Shown: in pieces, positions 14,435 to 24,787 of the stretch
How positions within the stretch are numbered: position 1 is the first letter of the stretch
How the letters are laid out: each line of letters opens with the position of its first letter
Assembly: GCF_019925205.1 (NCBI RefSeq)
Contig: NC_083560.1
Location: 126,887,062 to 126,951,061 of the forward strand
Length of the DNA stretch: 64,000 nucleotides
Origin: Metopolophium dirhodum
Lineage: Eukaryota; Arthropoda; Insecta; Hemiptera; Aphididae
Direction: 5' to 3'
Position numbers and translations under genes: made by a program
The notes under the pieces: model-generated
The model's database searches: none
What the model saw: the letters and a program-made list of their open reading frames with translations, nothing else
What the model was told of the DNA's origin: nothing

Positions 14435-16145
14435 GATAGTCATTACAAATGAAAAGTGGTAAAAAGAAAAATTTAAAATAAGTTTAATTACATGACATAT
14501 TTTCAAAGTTCATTTACATGTGTATAATAATACACCTATAAAAGGTAAAATAAAAAATATATAATAATATGTCATAATTACAGAATTTTCCCTATAGCAG
14601 CATCATAATAACCATATGATGCACTTTATAATATTGATATAAGTCAATTTTGCCAAGACGTTCTACAATAAGTTGTTACTTCCAATATGTAATTTTAAAC
14701 CATGGTGTTATAACTCTTAAGTAATATCTACTGTATGTCAGGTTCACTAATACCAATGAAAAATCTCGTCAGTAATGACTGTTTAATTGCCAATCCGACC
14801 ACCATAAACAAAACATTGAATTTTTAGTTTTTTTTACTTATAACACTAAAGAAACGAGTTGATCTTTATTTATTTATAATAAACATGTTATACACTTTAA
14901 TATTAATATTACTATATTGTTTCTATAAGTGTTGAGTATCTGATAAAAAAAAATGGAAGATTCATATTTATTATGATTATTAAGTATTTATTAATAATTT
15001 GAGTGCCTCTAATTTGCTTTTAAACCATTGTTTTTTTAAAAATAATATATTTTTGGTATATAGTATAAACTCTTTATAAAATAAATAATAGTAATATAAT
15101 TTATTACAACATAAAATATATTAGTATGTACCATTGGACAATTCTGTTATTAATATTAATTTATTATTAAGACAGTAAATAATATAGTTTATAGTAAGTT
15201 TACAAAGTATATAACTACTGTTGTGTCTTTGTATTTGACTAAAATATAATATAATAATAGGAATTTAAGTAATTTTGTATTTAAATTGTAATTTATATAC
15301 TTATATGCATAATATATGTTTTCTAGAAATCTGTAATTTTAATCTTTGACGGATAGACATTTTCAAACTCCAAAATGCATTCATCTTTGATCAATTTACA
15401 GTATTGTACATTTATACTATTTAGACAAAAAGTTTATAACAATATTGCTTTGATGAGTGAAAAAGGGCAAATATGCAAAACAAAACGTTAAATATGAACT
15501 ATTGAACTCTTTATACAATGAAATACATTTGTACATTTAGTTGGGTTTTCGATAATTATATAAAGTTGCTATCTCCTATAAGTACTTGCATATTATTTAC
15601 TTGATAAATACTAAATAAAATTAATGTATACTTATGTAATATTATTATTAATCTTTGAGTTTAAGAAAGATAAAAGTAACTTATGAACTTACATTTCAGG
15701 GTATGTAGTTATTACAATAGTTATAGTGGTGATACAATAGTCGTACAAAAGTTATACAATAGTGATACAATAGTTGTTAGATATTCATACATTTTATTCT
15801 TCTTATTTATTTATTATTTATACTTATGATTAACGTCAAACGGCTTTTTAAAATACAGCATAATAGTCACAAGAAATACAATGGTAAAAGATAAAAACAG
15901 TCAACAACTTATGAAACGTTATACTTATACTAACTTAACTTATACTAATTTGTAGGTCAGTACATGGTAACTATAATATTATGCTTGAGTACTTAACCTA
16001 TTACAAATATAAAATTAAATGTGCAAGTACATTATATTTTTTTTTCATATATATATATATATATATACATTATTACATATTTGCATATCTATCTTGTAAT
16101 CTATTGGTCTGATACATATGCCGCTCTATTTATTTAAATTATCAT
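14435..16145. other. AT-rich intergenic DNA
   Basis: No gene was recognised. A TA run lies at 16051-16070, and a short degenerate GTGATACAATAG repeat, three to four units, lies at 15728-15780. Confidence 0.6.
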
Positions 16146-16149
16146 TTAA

Positions 16150-16493
16150 CACGTTGGCGACGAGCGCCGTTTTTGCTGTTCTGTTCATACTGTTTATAAA
16201 ATTAAAATGGTAAAAAATCCACTTGTAGCGACACCTAGTAGACAATTTTGGTATCAGTCGATTTGTCTGACTGAGGTGAACACATTTCTGTAATAATATT
16301 TGCGGGTGTCACCGGTGACACCCTCGTCTACAAATAATGGAATGGAAAAATACCTTAACTTACAATATAATTGCATTTTCAAATTGGGAAGTTGACTGAA
16401 GTGACAAATTATATGGGAGTCACCGGTGACACCCACCGTTTAGAAAAAAAAACTATTTGGGTGTCACCAGTGACTCCCTACATCGTCAACGTG
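16150..16493. mobile_element. piggyBac-like MITE with three internal palindromes
   Basis: TTAA flanks both sides (16146-16149 and 16494-16497), and the ends are inverted copies: CACGTTGGCGACG on the left and, read inward, CACGTTGACGATG on the right. TTAA target use is the hallmark of piggyBac. The 344-bp interior holds three near-identical 20-bp palindromes: GGGTGTCACCGGTGACACCC at 16304-16323, a one-change version at 16415-16434, and GGGTGTCACCAGTGACTCCC at 16459-16478. These may be transposase-binding sites. The short open frame crossing them is not a gene. Confidence 0.75.
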
Positions 16494-16694
16494 TTAAATA
16501 AATAATTATTGTTATTTAAAGTTTAATTTTATTGTTATTTATTTAGTTTACTTTTATTGTTTTTTAAAGTTTAATTTTCTAACTAAAGCATGTCTATTCA
16601 AATGTGAAGAATCTCATTGAACCCTCTGGCTCCCAGTTATAGGTATAGTCTAAACTATTTAACTTAAATTCTTTAATTAGAACATATATTTTAA

Positions 16695-17310
16695 TTTAGA
16701 TTCGTCTTACATAGTTTATCTAATTGTATTGGTCCCATATCCTTTATAATGTAGTTAAATATGCATTTGATAATAGTAACATCGGCTATTGGGTCGTGAC
16801 TATGGATTTTATGGTTTACTAAACAAATTAGATCATGAGTTTCCATTAAATTTAGCATTCTCCTGTTTTTTGGATGAGATTCTGTTATGTCAAGAAGTTT
16901 TTAATTGAAATAATTATCGTTGTAATCACTATAAGTGATATGCAAAATTTTTTTTTTTATCAAATTGTAATCGGGTTATTATATGCTTGTCTGTTGTACC
17001 ATTACAAAAAACTATGATTGGTATTCAACCGTCAGTGTTTAAGTACTTTTTAAGGTATACAGTTGACAGAGTTGTCCCTCCCTCGAGTTTTAGAATAGAC
17101 TCTAATTGCCCCAATAATGGTATTAATAACTCTGCACTGTTCCTGAATATCTTACCAACACTACGCATCACTTGCTTGATTTCTCGATGCTGTAACATCT
17201 TCAGTTTATTGATGGTGGTCAACACGATTGTCTTGACCTCTTAGTAATTAGGTGTTTTTTCTTTTCCTTTTTTAAAGCAAGTTTAAATCCAAAACAACAA
17301 GTCTTCAGGC
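16695..17310 (-). pseudogene. Decayed frame with exonuclease-like motifs
   Basis: Reading leftwards from about 17310, a coding-like frame continues with interruptions: a frameshift near 17245, a stop at about 17022-17024, a stop and frame change near 16930, and a further stop near 16904. It ends at TAA near 16695. The middle segment contains IIVFCNGTTDKHIITRL, and the last segment has NHKIHSHDPIADVTIIKCIF. A mid-domain Asn/Asp block followed by H-x-P-x-x-D resembles motifs II and III of DEDDh 3'-5' exonucleases, but I could not find motif I (D-x-E). The assignment is tentative. Leu/Lys-rich helices precede it (17025-17245). It could be a fragment of a host gene or of a large DNA element. Confidence 0.4.
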
Positions 17311-17419
17311 CCTGCAAATTATTAATGCAAATTAGTATTATAATAAAAAAAGTTTCAAAATAGATTTTACTTCAATTTTCAAATTTACTTCAATCTTCAA
17401 ATTGACAATTAGTATTTTC

Positions 17420-17733
17420 ATGCGGCTTCAATGTAGATGGTCTTTAGATGGCAAAAAAAAAAACAAGAACACAATTCCGCCTTGCAGGTAAGTACACTGT
17501 AAACATAGTAATTGTTACAAATAGTTCAGTTTTATTTCAGTAATGAGGATACGGTCTTGAAGTGGATGTACACTTTAGCAGTCTATAAAATCTACAAATC
17601 AAACACTCTATTTCTTACTAAGTCATTGTTAGTTGGATTCTTGTCTGGCAAACACAGATATACATCAGCACAGTGGAACTTGAGTAACCAGATTGTCGTT
17701 GGAATTGGTGAAACAACAATTGATGACTGTTAA
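17420..17733 (+). CDS. Candidate two-exon small protein, unrecognised
   Basis: Exon 1 (17420-17487, from ATG) ends at the strong donor CAG|GTAAGTAC, and exon 2 (17541-17733) follows the acceptor TTTATTTCAG. Joining them keeps frame and gives 86 aa. Exon 1 has a short Lys/Asn run from an A11 tract; exon 2 contains TVLKWMYTLAVYKIY and ends GIGETTIDDC. No family is recognised. The 53-bp intron is short for an insect. The opposite strand of exon 2 also has an open, plausible-looking frame that might belong to the decayed exonuclease-like frame next door, so the strand is uncertain. Confidence 0.25.
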
Positions 17734-18251
17734 AACAGTGATAAAATATTAAAATGTATATTTAGAATAAATATTATATTCAATCGACAATTTGGCAATA
17801 AACTGAACAGATTATAGGATAAGTACTATACCTACTTATTTTACAGAGAGCAGCATCGTTGTCGACATTGGCAAAGCTTTACCTACAAAATATATTGATC
17901 ATTTAATATTCTTTAATGAATAATGATCTTTAAGGGTCTTGGAAGAAAATCAAGATTCGAGAGCGCGTGCCGCCAAATGTTTAAATACTTTAAATAAATA
18001 CTTACATATCATTTGAAGTATTTGCTCAGCAAATTTTTATGTCACGTTCTGCAGTACTGTACTACTGTGTAGGGAACTTAGTTTACAGTTTACTGTTATC
18101 ATTTGTCTGTTATCATCACACAAATAAATTGTGGTTGGCGGCAGATTGTTAATGTCCTCGAGATCGTTATAAATAGTCGAATGTCGATTACAGCACCAAA
18201 AACTTATATATTTTATTATCTGTCATCAGTGTTATCAGTTTATCATATAAA
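17734..18251. other. Intergenic DNA
   Basis: No gene was seen between the candidate exons and R1 copy C. The stretch around 17930-18190 is somewhat less AT-rich but has stops in all frames. Confidence 0.5.
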
Positions 18252-18266
18252 TTTTAGATTCTGAGC

Positions 18267-18353
18267 CACAGATATTATATTATATCCAACGTGTATTGAT
18301 ACACCTTGATTATATCCTATAATCTTAGATCGTATACTATGGATATATCTGTG
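18267..18353. mobile_element. 87-bp hAT-type MITE nested in R1
   Basis: The 8-bp sequence TTCTGAGC, part of the R1 terminal motif, is duplicated on both sides (18259-18266 and 18354-18361). The inserted 87 bp starts CACAGATAT and ends with its complement ATATCTGTG. Removing the insert and one duplicate restores the R1 left end exactly. TIR style and TSD length fit hAT. Confidence 0.9.
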
Positions 18354-18751
18354 TTCTGAGCGGAGCGATGAATGTATTGATTTTACAATGATGTATGTTT
18401 TATTTGTGTCTGTGTACACGATAAGTCAGGTAGTCGAAATAATGCTTCAGTATCTTGTTCGATGGGAAAGTGAATCTACTTGGTACATTTTAGTAGGTCA
18501 AAATTTTAAATTCCTAGTAGTTTTTAAAAACACCGAGAAAAACCAAGAAACATGACATTTTCACTGGTTGTTTAAATTAGCATTTTCTATACACGATAAA
18601 ATTTAAATATTTTGATTGGTTTTGAACTGTAAATGGACATTTTCAGTTACCAATTTTTTTAGTTTTTTTTTTCATGAATATCAATAAAATTTTATTTGTT
18701 GGACAAAAAAGCTTGAAAATTTAATACAAGACTCTTAATAATATATTCTAG

Positions 18752-19019
18752 GAGAACACAACACGCACTTGATCCATACCTTCTTCAAATCCATCGGCAT
18801 TGACACAAAAATTTAATGTAAAGATAGAACTACACTGCTAAAAATATAATGTAATTATACAATATCACTGTAAAATCCATATATACCACAATTGTAATGT
18901 AAAATTAATTTAGAATTTAGTTATTTATTTGTATATTCACTAATTAACGATAATGTAACCACAACCACAGGCTAATGACCTAGCTGTTGAAGCCTTTAAT
19001 AAAAATAAAAAAAAAAAAA
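18752..19019 (+). mobile_element. 5'-truncated non-LTR retrotransposon tail
   Basis: The insert interrupts R1 copy C in a module that is continuous in other copies. It begins in a short open frame ending FFKSIGIDTKI and a stop, continues through about 200 bp of noncoding sequence, and finishes in AATAAAAATA plus a run of about 14 A. A C-terminal coding scrap, 3' UTR and poly(A) inside another repeat is the usual form of a LINE truncated at its 5' end. The clade was not determined. Confidence 0.6.
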
Positions 19020-20127
19020 ATTATATTGTTACATTAAAATTTGAAAAATATTAAAAATCCCGTTTTTTTATCACCATTTAAAGTTTATATGTTGACAAAA
19101 CAATTAAAAATCACGAAAATGTGCAAATTATTTTGAGTTAAAAATGAATAAAATTTTTTTTTTTTAAATCTAAGATTTGAAAATTTAAGACAAGATTTCT
19201 TATAAGTTTTTCTATCTTTATCAACAAAAAAATCTAGCCAAAAGTCATATTACATTTTTATGAACGTTTAAAGTTTATATTTTTACAACATTGGATATTC
19301 ACTCAATTTATCATGTAGCGTTCAAAAACAAATGACTGTAAATACATGAAAATTTGACTGAATGTTTAAATTCTCATTTTCCATACACCATAACATTTTA
19401 AAAATATTTCGACTTGGTTTGAGCTGTTTACAGACAATTTCAAATTTCAATTTGTTTAGTTTTTTTTTCTATTATTGTCAACTCAATTTTATTTGTTGTG
19501 TAAAAATGCGTGAAAATACAAGGCTCCTCATATATTGTTACAATAGCAGTTAAAAAATATTAAAAATACTTAAGCACAACTTTTTTTATGAGCATTTAAA
19601 GTTCGATTTTTGAAAAAATTTAATAATTATTTTGTAGTTAAAAATTTATAAAATGTTCAACTTTTATATCTAAGGATTGAAAATTTAAATCAAGGTTCTA
19701 CATAAATAGGTTATATATAAATAACTTAATTCACAATAGTATCATCAAATATACTTAGTAATATCATAGGCTGACTGACCGTCTTCGCTCAGAAACGTTT
19801 TCTTATACAACGATATTACCTATATCATTGAATTCAAATTTAACACCATGCATTACAGTGACCCACTTGTAAGCTACTGTACAGCAGAGTGGCACCCACT
19901 TGCCCACCTTTTTTATTATGTTGATAATATGAATTAAGAAAAAATAATAAGCAACAAAAATTCATTTCAGAAATGTATATTTTTTTTGTAGTCAAATATT
20001 CCTACAATAAATAAATGGAGCAATAATTATATTCAAAAATATTAGTATAAGCACAATATGTTAATGTTTTTACAGCAATAAATCTGTTGTAAAATATAAC
20101 AAAGCAATGATGTGGTAGTACAAATCT

Positions 20128-22240
20128 TTATCTTTTTATCTTCAGTTTGATACTACACTCAGGGCAATACCACTTTCCTTGTGGTCGTTTTGTAATACCA
20201 ATACATTCATAATGAAACCATTCATGTAGGCACTAGAAAAAGAAATGTGAATTATTTAAAATATTGAACATTTTTAAAAATGACCACTTATAATATTTAT
20301 TAAATTATTTTTTTTATAATTATGCATACTTTTTTATTATCACAAGCCACCATTGTACCATATTCTACTCCATTACATAAACAGTATCTAAGCTCATTGG
20401 GATCATTTGATTCGTCTTCATCCGTTGATATTTCTTTACGAACAACAATTTTTCTTCTAAGTCTACAATTTTTTTTAAAAATATTTCAATATTATAATTA
20501 TCAAAGCCGTAAATATTACTCTACTTACTTTTTATGTTTTTTTGTTTGGTTACTGCTAGAAATAAATTTTGAATTTTCTTTATTATTGGAAAATGCTTTT
20601 GATGAAAACTTCGGTTTGTCTATAACTTGCTCATAATTATTTGCATCAAAAGATGTTTTTAATCTAGCTGACCTCCGTACACATGATGGCTGAAACAAAT
20701 ATATTAAAAATATTTATATTGTAAAGGTATGTTAAGGACAGACAAATTTATTTTTGGAAAATTTTCACATTTCACTTATCATAGTGAGTTGTAATGATAT
20801 AAAATCAAATTTTAAGAACAACAAATTATAAGAGCTCATATAAGAGTTTGCTGTCCAGAATTTTAATTAACATAATATAATTGTTGTATGAACAATTGTT
20901 CATTACAGTTTTGAGACTTAATACTTAACAACCATATTAAAAATCTTAAAAATCACAATACACAATAATTATGACAACTACAGAAGTAAAATATTAGCTC
21001 AATATCTTTTATTTATATCGGTTATTAATTTGAAATTCAAATTTAGTGTCATATAGAAATAAACATACAGGAACAACATTGTTTAAAACAATCTAAAAAA
21101 ATTCAAGACTTTACAATTATTACTAGTACCTAGGTTGTGTGTTCCTTGCAAATTATTCAAAATTTATTAATATTTTACAATTGGGTACATAAAAAAAAAA
21201 TTATTAAAAGTGTCATGTTATATCACATTTTAAAATACTTCATGTTATCAAACATTTTGAAAATATTATCAAGTATTGGAAATAATAAAATAAATATTTG
21301 GTGTATATTTCAAGTATCTACGGTTATTCATTTTTGGATTGCAACAAAATAAGATAATCAAGTAAAATGTATATTATGGTTATTTTTGTAATATTATATT
21401 TTTCAATCACTCTGTTTTGTGTTAGAAACAAGCTATATCCATCAGATAACGCTGAACGCTAAAGTTGAATAACGTTAAAATTTTTATAACGTTTAAACAC
21501 ATAAATTGAATAACGTTTGAATTCTTTATAACGTTAAACAGTCATTTTATCATAACGTTTAATACATATATAACATTAAATAGTCATTCGATCATAACGT
21601 TTAATATCCATATAACGGTAAACGGTATTATTATTTTTGGTTTAAGCTCTGTTAATACCTACCTCATTGGGACCTAACGTCCTATCTTAATAATTTCTTG
21701 GGACGAAACATCTGTAAACTAATATTTTACGGGGACGAAACATCCACGATTCATACCTAATACCTACTAACATTAATTTTATGTTGAAGCATTTTACAAA
21801 TAAATATAAATTTTAACGGCAAGTTAGATATTTACATACTTATTAAATTAAAAATATATATAATTAAATAATATTTCAGTCTTACTTTTTTTGAGCATAA
21901 GTAATCCATAAATACTATAGAATCAGCTTCACTCTGCCTTTTTTCCTTAATTTTGATCATTTTTATATAGCAAATTTCGCATAATATACGCAGTTTTTGA
22001 TCACTGGGTTCGACCTAAGAAAAATCCAATAAATCAATTTAATTACAATGTTTTTATTATTTTTATTCATATATAAGTATGTACAGTGATATCGAACAGG
22101 TCCTTCAAGTATTCCTTTATTGTTTTTCCTCCATAAAGTGGCTTGTATACGTCTATGAAATTGATATTTCTGTTTGCTTCTGGCTGTCTTAGACACACTA
22201 TGCAAGACTCAAAATTGTCACTGTGCATTTGTCGACTCAT
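20128..22240 (-). CDS. ZAD domain-PHD finger (ING-type) nuclear protein
   Basis: Five exons: 22085-22240 (ATG at 22238-22240), 21886-22014, 20529-20689, 20330-20462 and 20128-20232. All introns are GT-AG and phases agree, giving 227 aa. Residues 11-95 form a ZAD-like domain with Cys13/Cys16 and Cys64/Cys67 as the two CxxC pairs, spanning the splice in DLFDIT|VEPSDQ. A basic Ser-rich linker (KKHKKLRRK, about 145-153) may be a nuclear signal. Residues 175-219 form a PHD finger with ligands C176, C178, C189, C194, H200, C203, C216, C219. It carries the ING signature (RYCLCNG, ACDN, EWFHYEC, GKWYCPEC). ING PHD fingers bind histone H3 trimethylated at Lys4; the aromatic Tyr and Trp of that pocket (Y175, W198) are present. 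The ING N-terminal helical domain is absent. A chromatin-reader role is inferred. A 5' UTR intron is likely (acceptor TTGTAG near 22270). Confidence 0.88.
21440..21625. repeat. Cluster of TAACGTT-type motifs in intron 2 of the ZAD-PHD gene
   Basis: About ten copies of ATAACGTT(T/A)AA or close variants lie within 185 bases of the 1.2-kb intron. Part of this is a degenerate tandem repeat whose unit includes AGTCATT, ATCATAACGTTTAATA and an ATATAAC block. Just beyond it (21700-21750) GGGACGAAACATC occurs twice. AACGTT is self-complementary, so the array is readable on both strands. It is either a decayed minisatellite or a binding-site array. Confidence 0.6.
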
Positions 22241-22776
22241 GGTGATCAATAGGTTTTGAACAATTCTACCTACAATAAAATAAAAACATTAATACAAATA
22301 TAAGTTTTGTAATGATTAGCGATGGCATAAAATTATAGCAGTAACAGTGATTTTTATTAGAATATCCCGACATAAGGCTACTCTGGATAATTCATTTAAA
22401 GGTTCCAAAATTTAAGACCATTTTGAGACTATGCTTTCGATTCTCTTCTGTTTATTCTGTGCTACTAACATGTTACCATATTTACATGTAAAACAATCTA
22501 GCAATTCGCTAGAGCCTGCCATAAGGCTGTTTTGAAACCTACTACCACAAGCGTCGTTTTCTGTTTGATAATATTTATCAGATATTGTGAAAAACCACAA
22601 GTGATATTTTAGTGCTTAGACTCGTATATTAAAATATCTTTTATAATTGTATAGTTATATTGCGATTTATGTAAAATATAGTAAGTAAAATACTATAGTG
22701 GTCCTACCTGACCTACCTATTAGAAGCCCCACGCACAATAAAAACGCATTTAAATAGGTGTCGGCACCGATGCGGT
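22241..22776 (-). other. 5' flank of the ZAD-PHD gene with an unassigned open frame
   Basis: This stretch probably holds the promoter and 5' UTR of the gene. On the minus strand 22412-22600 a frame containing ENDACGSRFQNSLMAGSS and LLDCFTCKYGNMLVAQNK has protein-like composition, but it lacks a clear start, a splice partner or a known domain. It is not in frame with the ZAD exon. It may be a relic of an inserted element. Confidence 0.3.
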
Positions 22777-23510
22777 CGGGACATTTGCGGTCGGCACCTT
22801 TTGCGTGCCATTTGCGGTCAATTTATTTCTATCTACCTGACAATAAGATTTGGGTGCTAAATATAATATTTTATATACTATATACTAAATAATTTAAATT
22901 TTAAATCAAAACACTGTTAACAAATCGAACTGAAGGTACCAAGGCGTAACAATACTAAATTACCAAACACTGAGTAAATATTGCCGACGAGTGAACGAAT
23001 GATAATAAAAATGAAATAAAATAAAATATACGTAAACGTTTTCTCCTTATCGATAATGAGATCGAATATCCACGATCAACCAAACGGCTGTATCACAAAT
23101 TGGTTTATCCAGTATAAATAAATATCACGGCTATCATTGTGATTGACAAAAATATTATTATTATGTGCATTTTAGATTCTGAGCGGAGCGATTAATGTAT
23201 TGATTTTACAGTTTTACAATGTGTGTTTTTTTTTTAATTTTTTAATTTTTTTTTAATTTAATTTTTATTTTTGTGTTTGTCATTAGATTTAAAAAAAATT
23301 AGGGTATGTTCTTTATGTAAGTACAGTGATTGACAAGTATATAATTACCTATATCAATTATAGTAAAAAAGTATTATATTATACCTATTAGCATAAATTA
23401 AGTATATAGTATATAAAATATTATATATAGCACCCAAATCTTATAGTCAGGTAGATAGAAATAAATTGACCGCAAATGGCACGCAAAAGGTGCCGACCGC
23501 AAATGTCCCG
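22777..23510. mobile_element. Foldback element with inverted arms of about 120 bp
   Basis: 22777-22896 and 23393-23510 are nearly exact inverted copies. Read inward, both start CGGGACATTTGCGGTCGGCA and continue through a conserved GACCGCAAAT-complement block, TTATTTCTATCTACCTGAC and a TATACTATATACT tail. CGGTC motifs repeat within each arm. The roughly 500-bp middle has no transposase frame and contains an R1-like left end at about 23172-23300, itself truncated. Arms this long suggest a foldback-type or Mutator-like non-autonomous element. Confidence 0.8.
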
Positions 23511-24097
23511 GAACCTTTAAATAGAATCATTTTTAGATTCTTAGCGGAGCGATGAATGTATTGATTTTACAACGACGTGTGTTTATATTAATTAAACATT
23601 TTTTTTTTTTTAGTCTGTTTACCTACACGATAATTAGTCGCGTAATGCTTCAAATTTCAACTCCAGTATTTTTTTAAATGGAAAAGTGAATCTATTTGGT
23701 GTATTGAGGAGGTCAAAATTTAAAACTCTCAGTAGTTTTGAAAAGCGCCGGAAAAAAATAAAATTTTTCAATTTTTTTAGTTTTTTCTTCTATATATATC
23801 AATAAAATCTTATTCGTTAGGTCAAAAAACGGGAATATTTACTTCAAGGGTTTTGATATAATGTTACAATGACAGTTGAAAAATATTAAAATTACATAAA
23901 TGCGCAATTATTTTTCGTAAATATTTAACAAATCTAAAAACTATAAAAACATAGTTTTTTTTTAGTTATATTGTAATAACGTAGAAATAAGATAAATATA
24001 AAAACGACTCCTGTCGATAGTTATATTAAAATAGTAAAATTACGCTATTACCTTCCTCCAGGTGTTCGGAGGGCTCTCGAGATCGTGTATTCGAGAA

Positions 24098-24604
24098 TTA
24101 GATCAAATACACCGTACAATATAATTTTATGTAAAAAGCACATATCATGTAATAACTGCAGTCAATATAAAATATTATATTAAATGCCTTACCTGATTCG
24201 CAGTTATTTATGGATAATGTTGTAGGAGTTTTAGGTGATAGAAAGTAATACTTCAAATACACAAATTGTATTAAAGAACGCACTGATTATTGCTCGCACA
24301 AAGAGTCCAGTTGTCGCTCGTTGAAATCGGTATTGAGATTTTTGAGAGGTTGTTTCTCTGGTGATTGGTGCTCATGCACTGGTTTATGGGATGACACGGA
24401 TATGCCGACCAGAGAGTGGTAGGCGGTTTTTTCAACGGTTTTTGTATTTCCCCGAATTAGATTTCTCTTCTGCGTCAAAGACCTTTTTGTCGATGACAAT
24501 AGTTGTATTGAGGATGACCGATTTCTACGGACGACAGTCTGGCTGTTATTTATTATTCTGTAAGATTTTAGTTTATTGATTATAATGGTGTGTGAGCATA
24601 TCAT
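24098..24604 (-). CDS. Possible coding exon(s), unrecognised, Ser/Lys-rich
   Basis: On the minus strand a frame follows the possible acceptor AAATCTTACAG near 24560 and runs to a stop at 24287. It contains VVRRNRSSSIQLLSSTKR and SLTQKRNLIRGNTKTVEK and ends NERQLDSLCEQ. The stretch is less AT-rich than its surroundings, and the composition (Ser, Lys, Gln, Asn) resembles a disordered nuclear protein. A second frame further left (24195-24283) ends SINNCES at a GTAAGG donor-like site. No domain was recognised and the two frames cannot be joined cleanly. It may be the last exon of a gene further right or a decayed fragment; a plus-strand frame also overlaps it. Confidence 0.3.
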
Positions 24605-24787
24605 TACCTACAATATTATATAAAAATTTGGACGAAATTAGATATTTAAACGAAGAAGAACGATTTTAGTGTATATTTTAAAAATATTACTTGTGTGTAG
24701 GTACTTGAAACATTTAATGAATATTATCATACCCAAATATGATAATGAACAAATAATAATAATAATTCATCTTAACCGGCGACTATA

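Larger units (their letters stand above)
18252..19908 (+). repeat. R1 repeat, copy C, with two nested insertions
   Basis: The left end TTTTAGATTCTGAG is at 18252 and the right end CTGTACAGCAGAGTGG with CTTGCCCACC at 19878-19908. An 87-bp MITE sits inside the left terminal motif (18267-18353), and a truncated LINE tail interrupts the body (about 18752-19019). Without these the copy would be about the size of copy B. The right end lies about 220 bp from the stop codon of the ZAD-PHD gene, in its 3' flank. Confidence 0.85.

Noticed and set aside
16254..16436. Minus-strand open frame with GVTGDS and GVTGDT repeats
   Set aside because: The apparent protein repeat is a translation of the DNA palindromes in the MITE.
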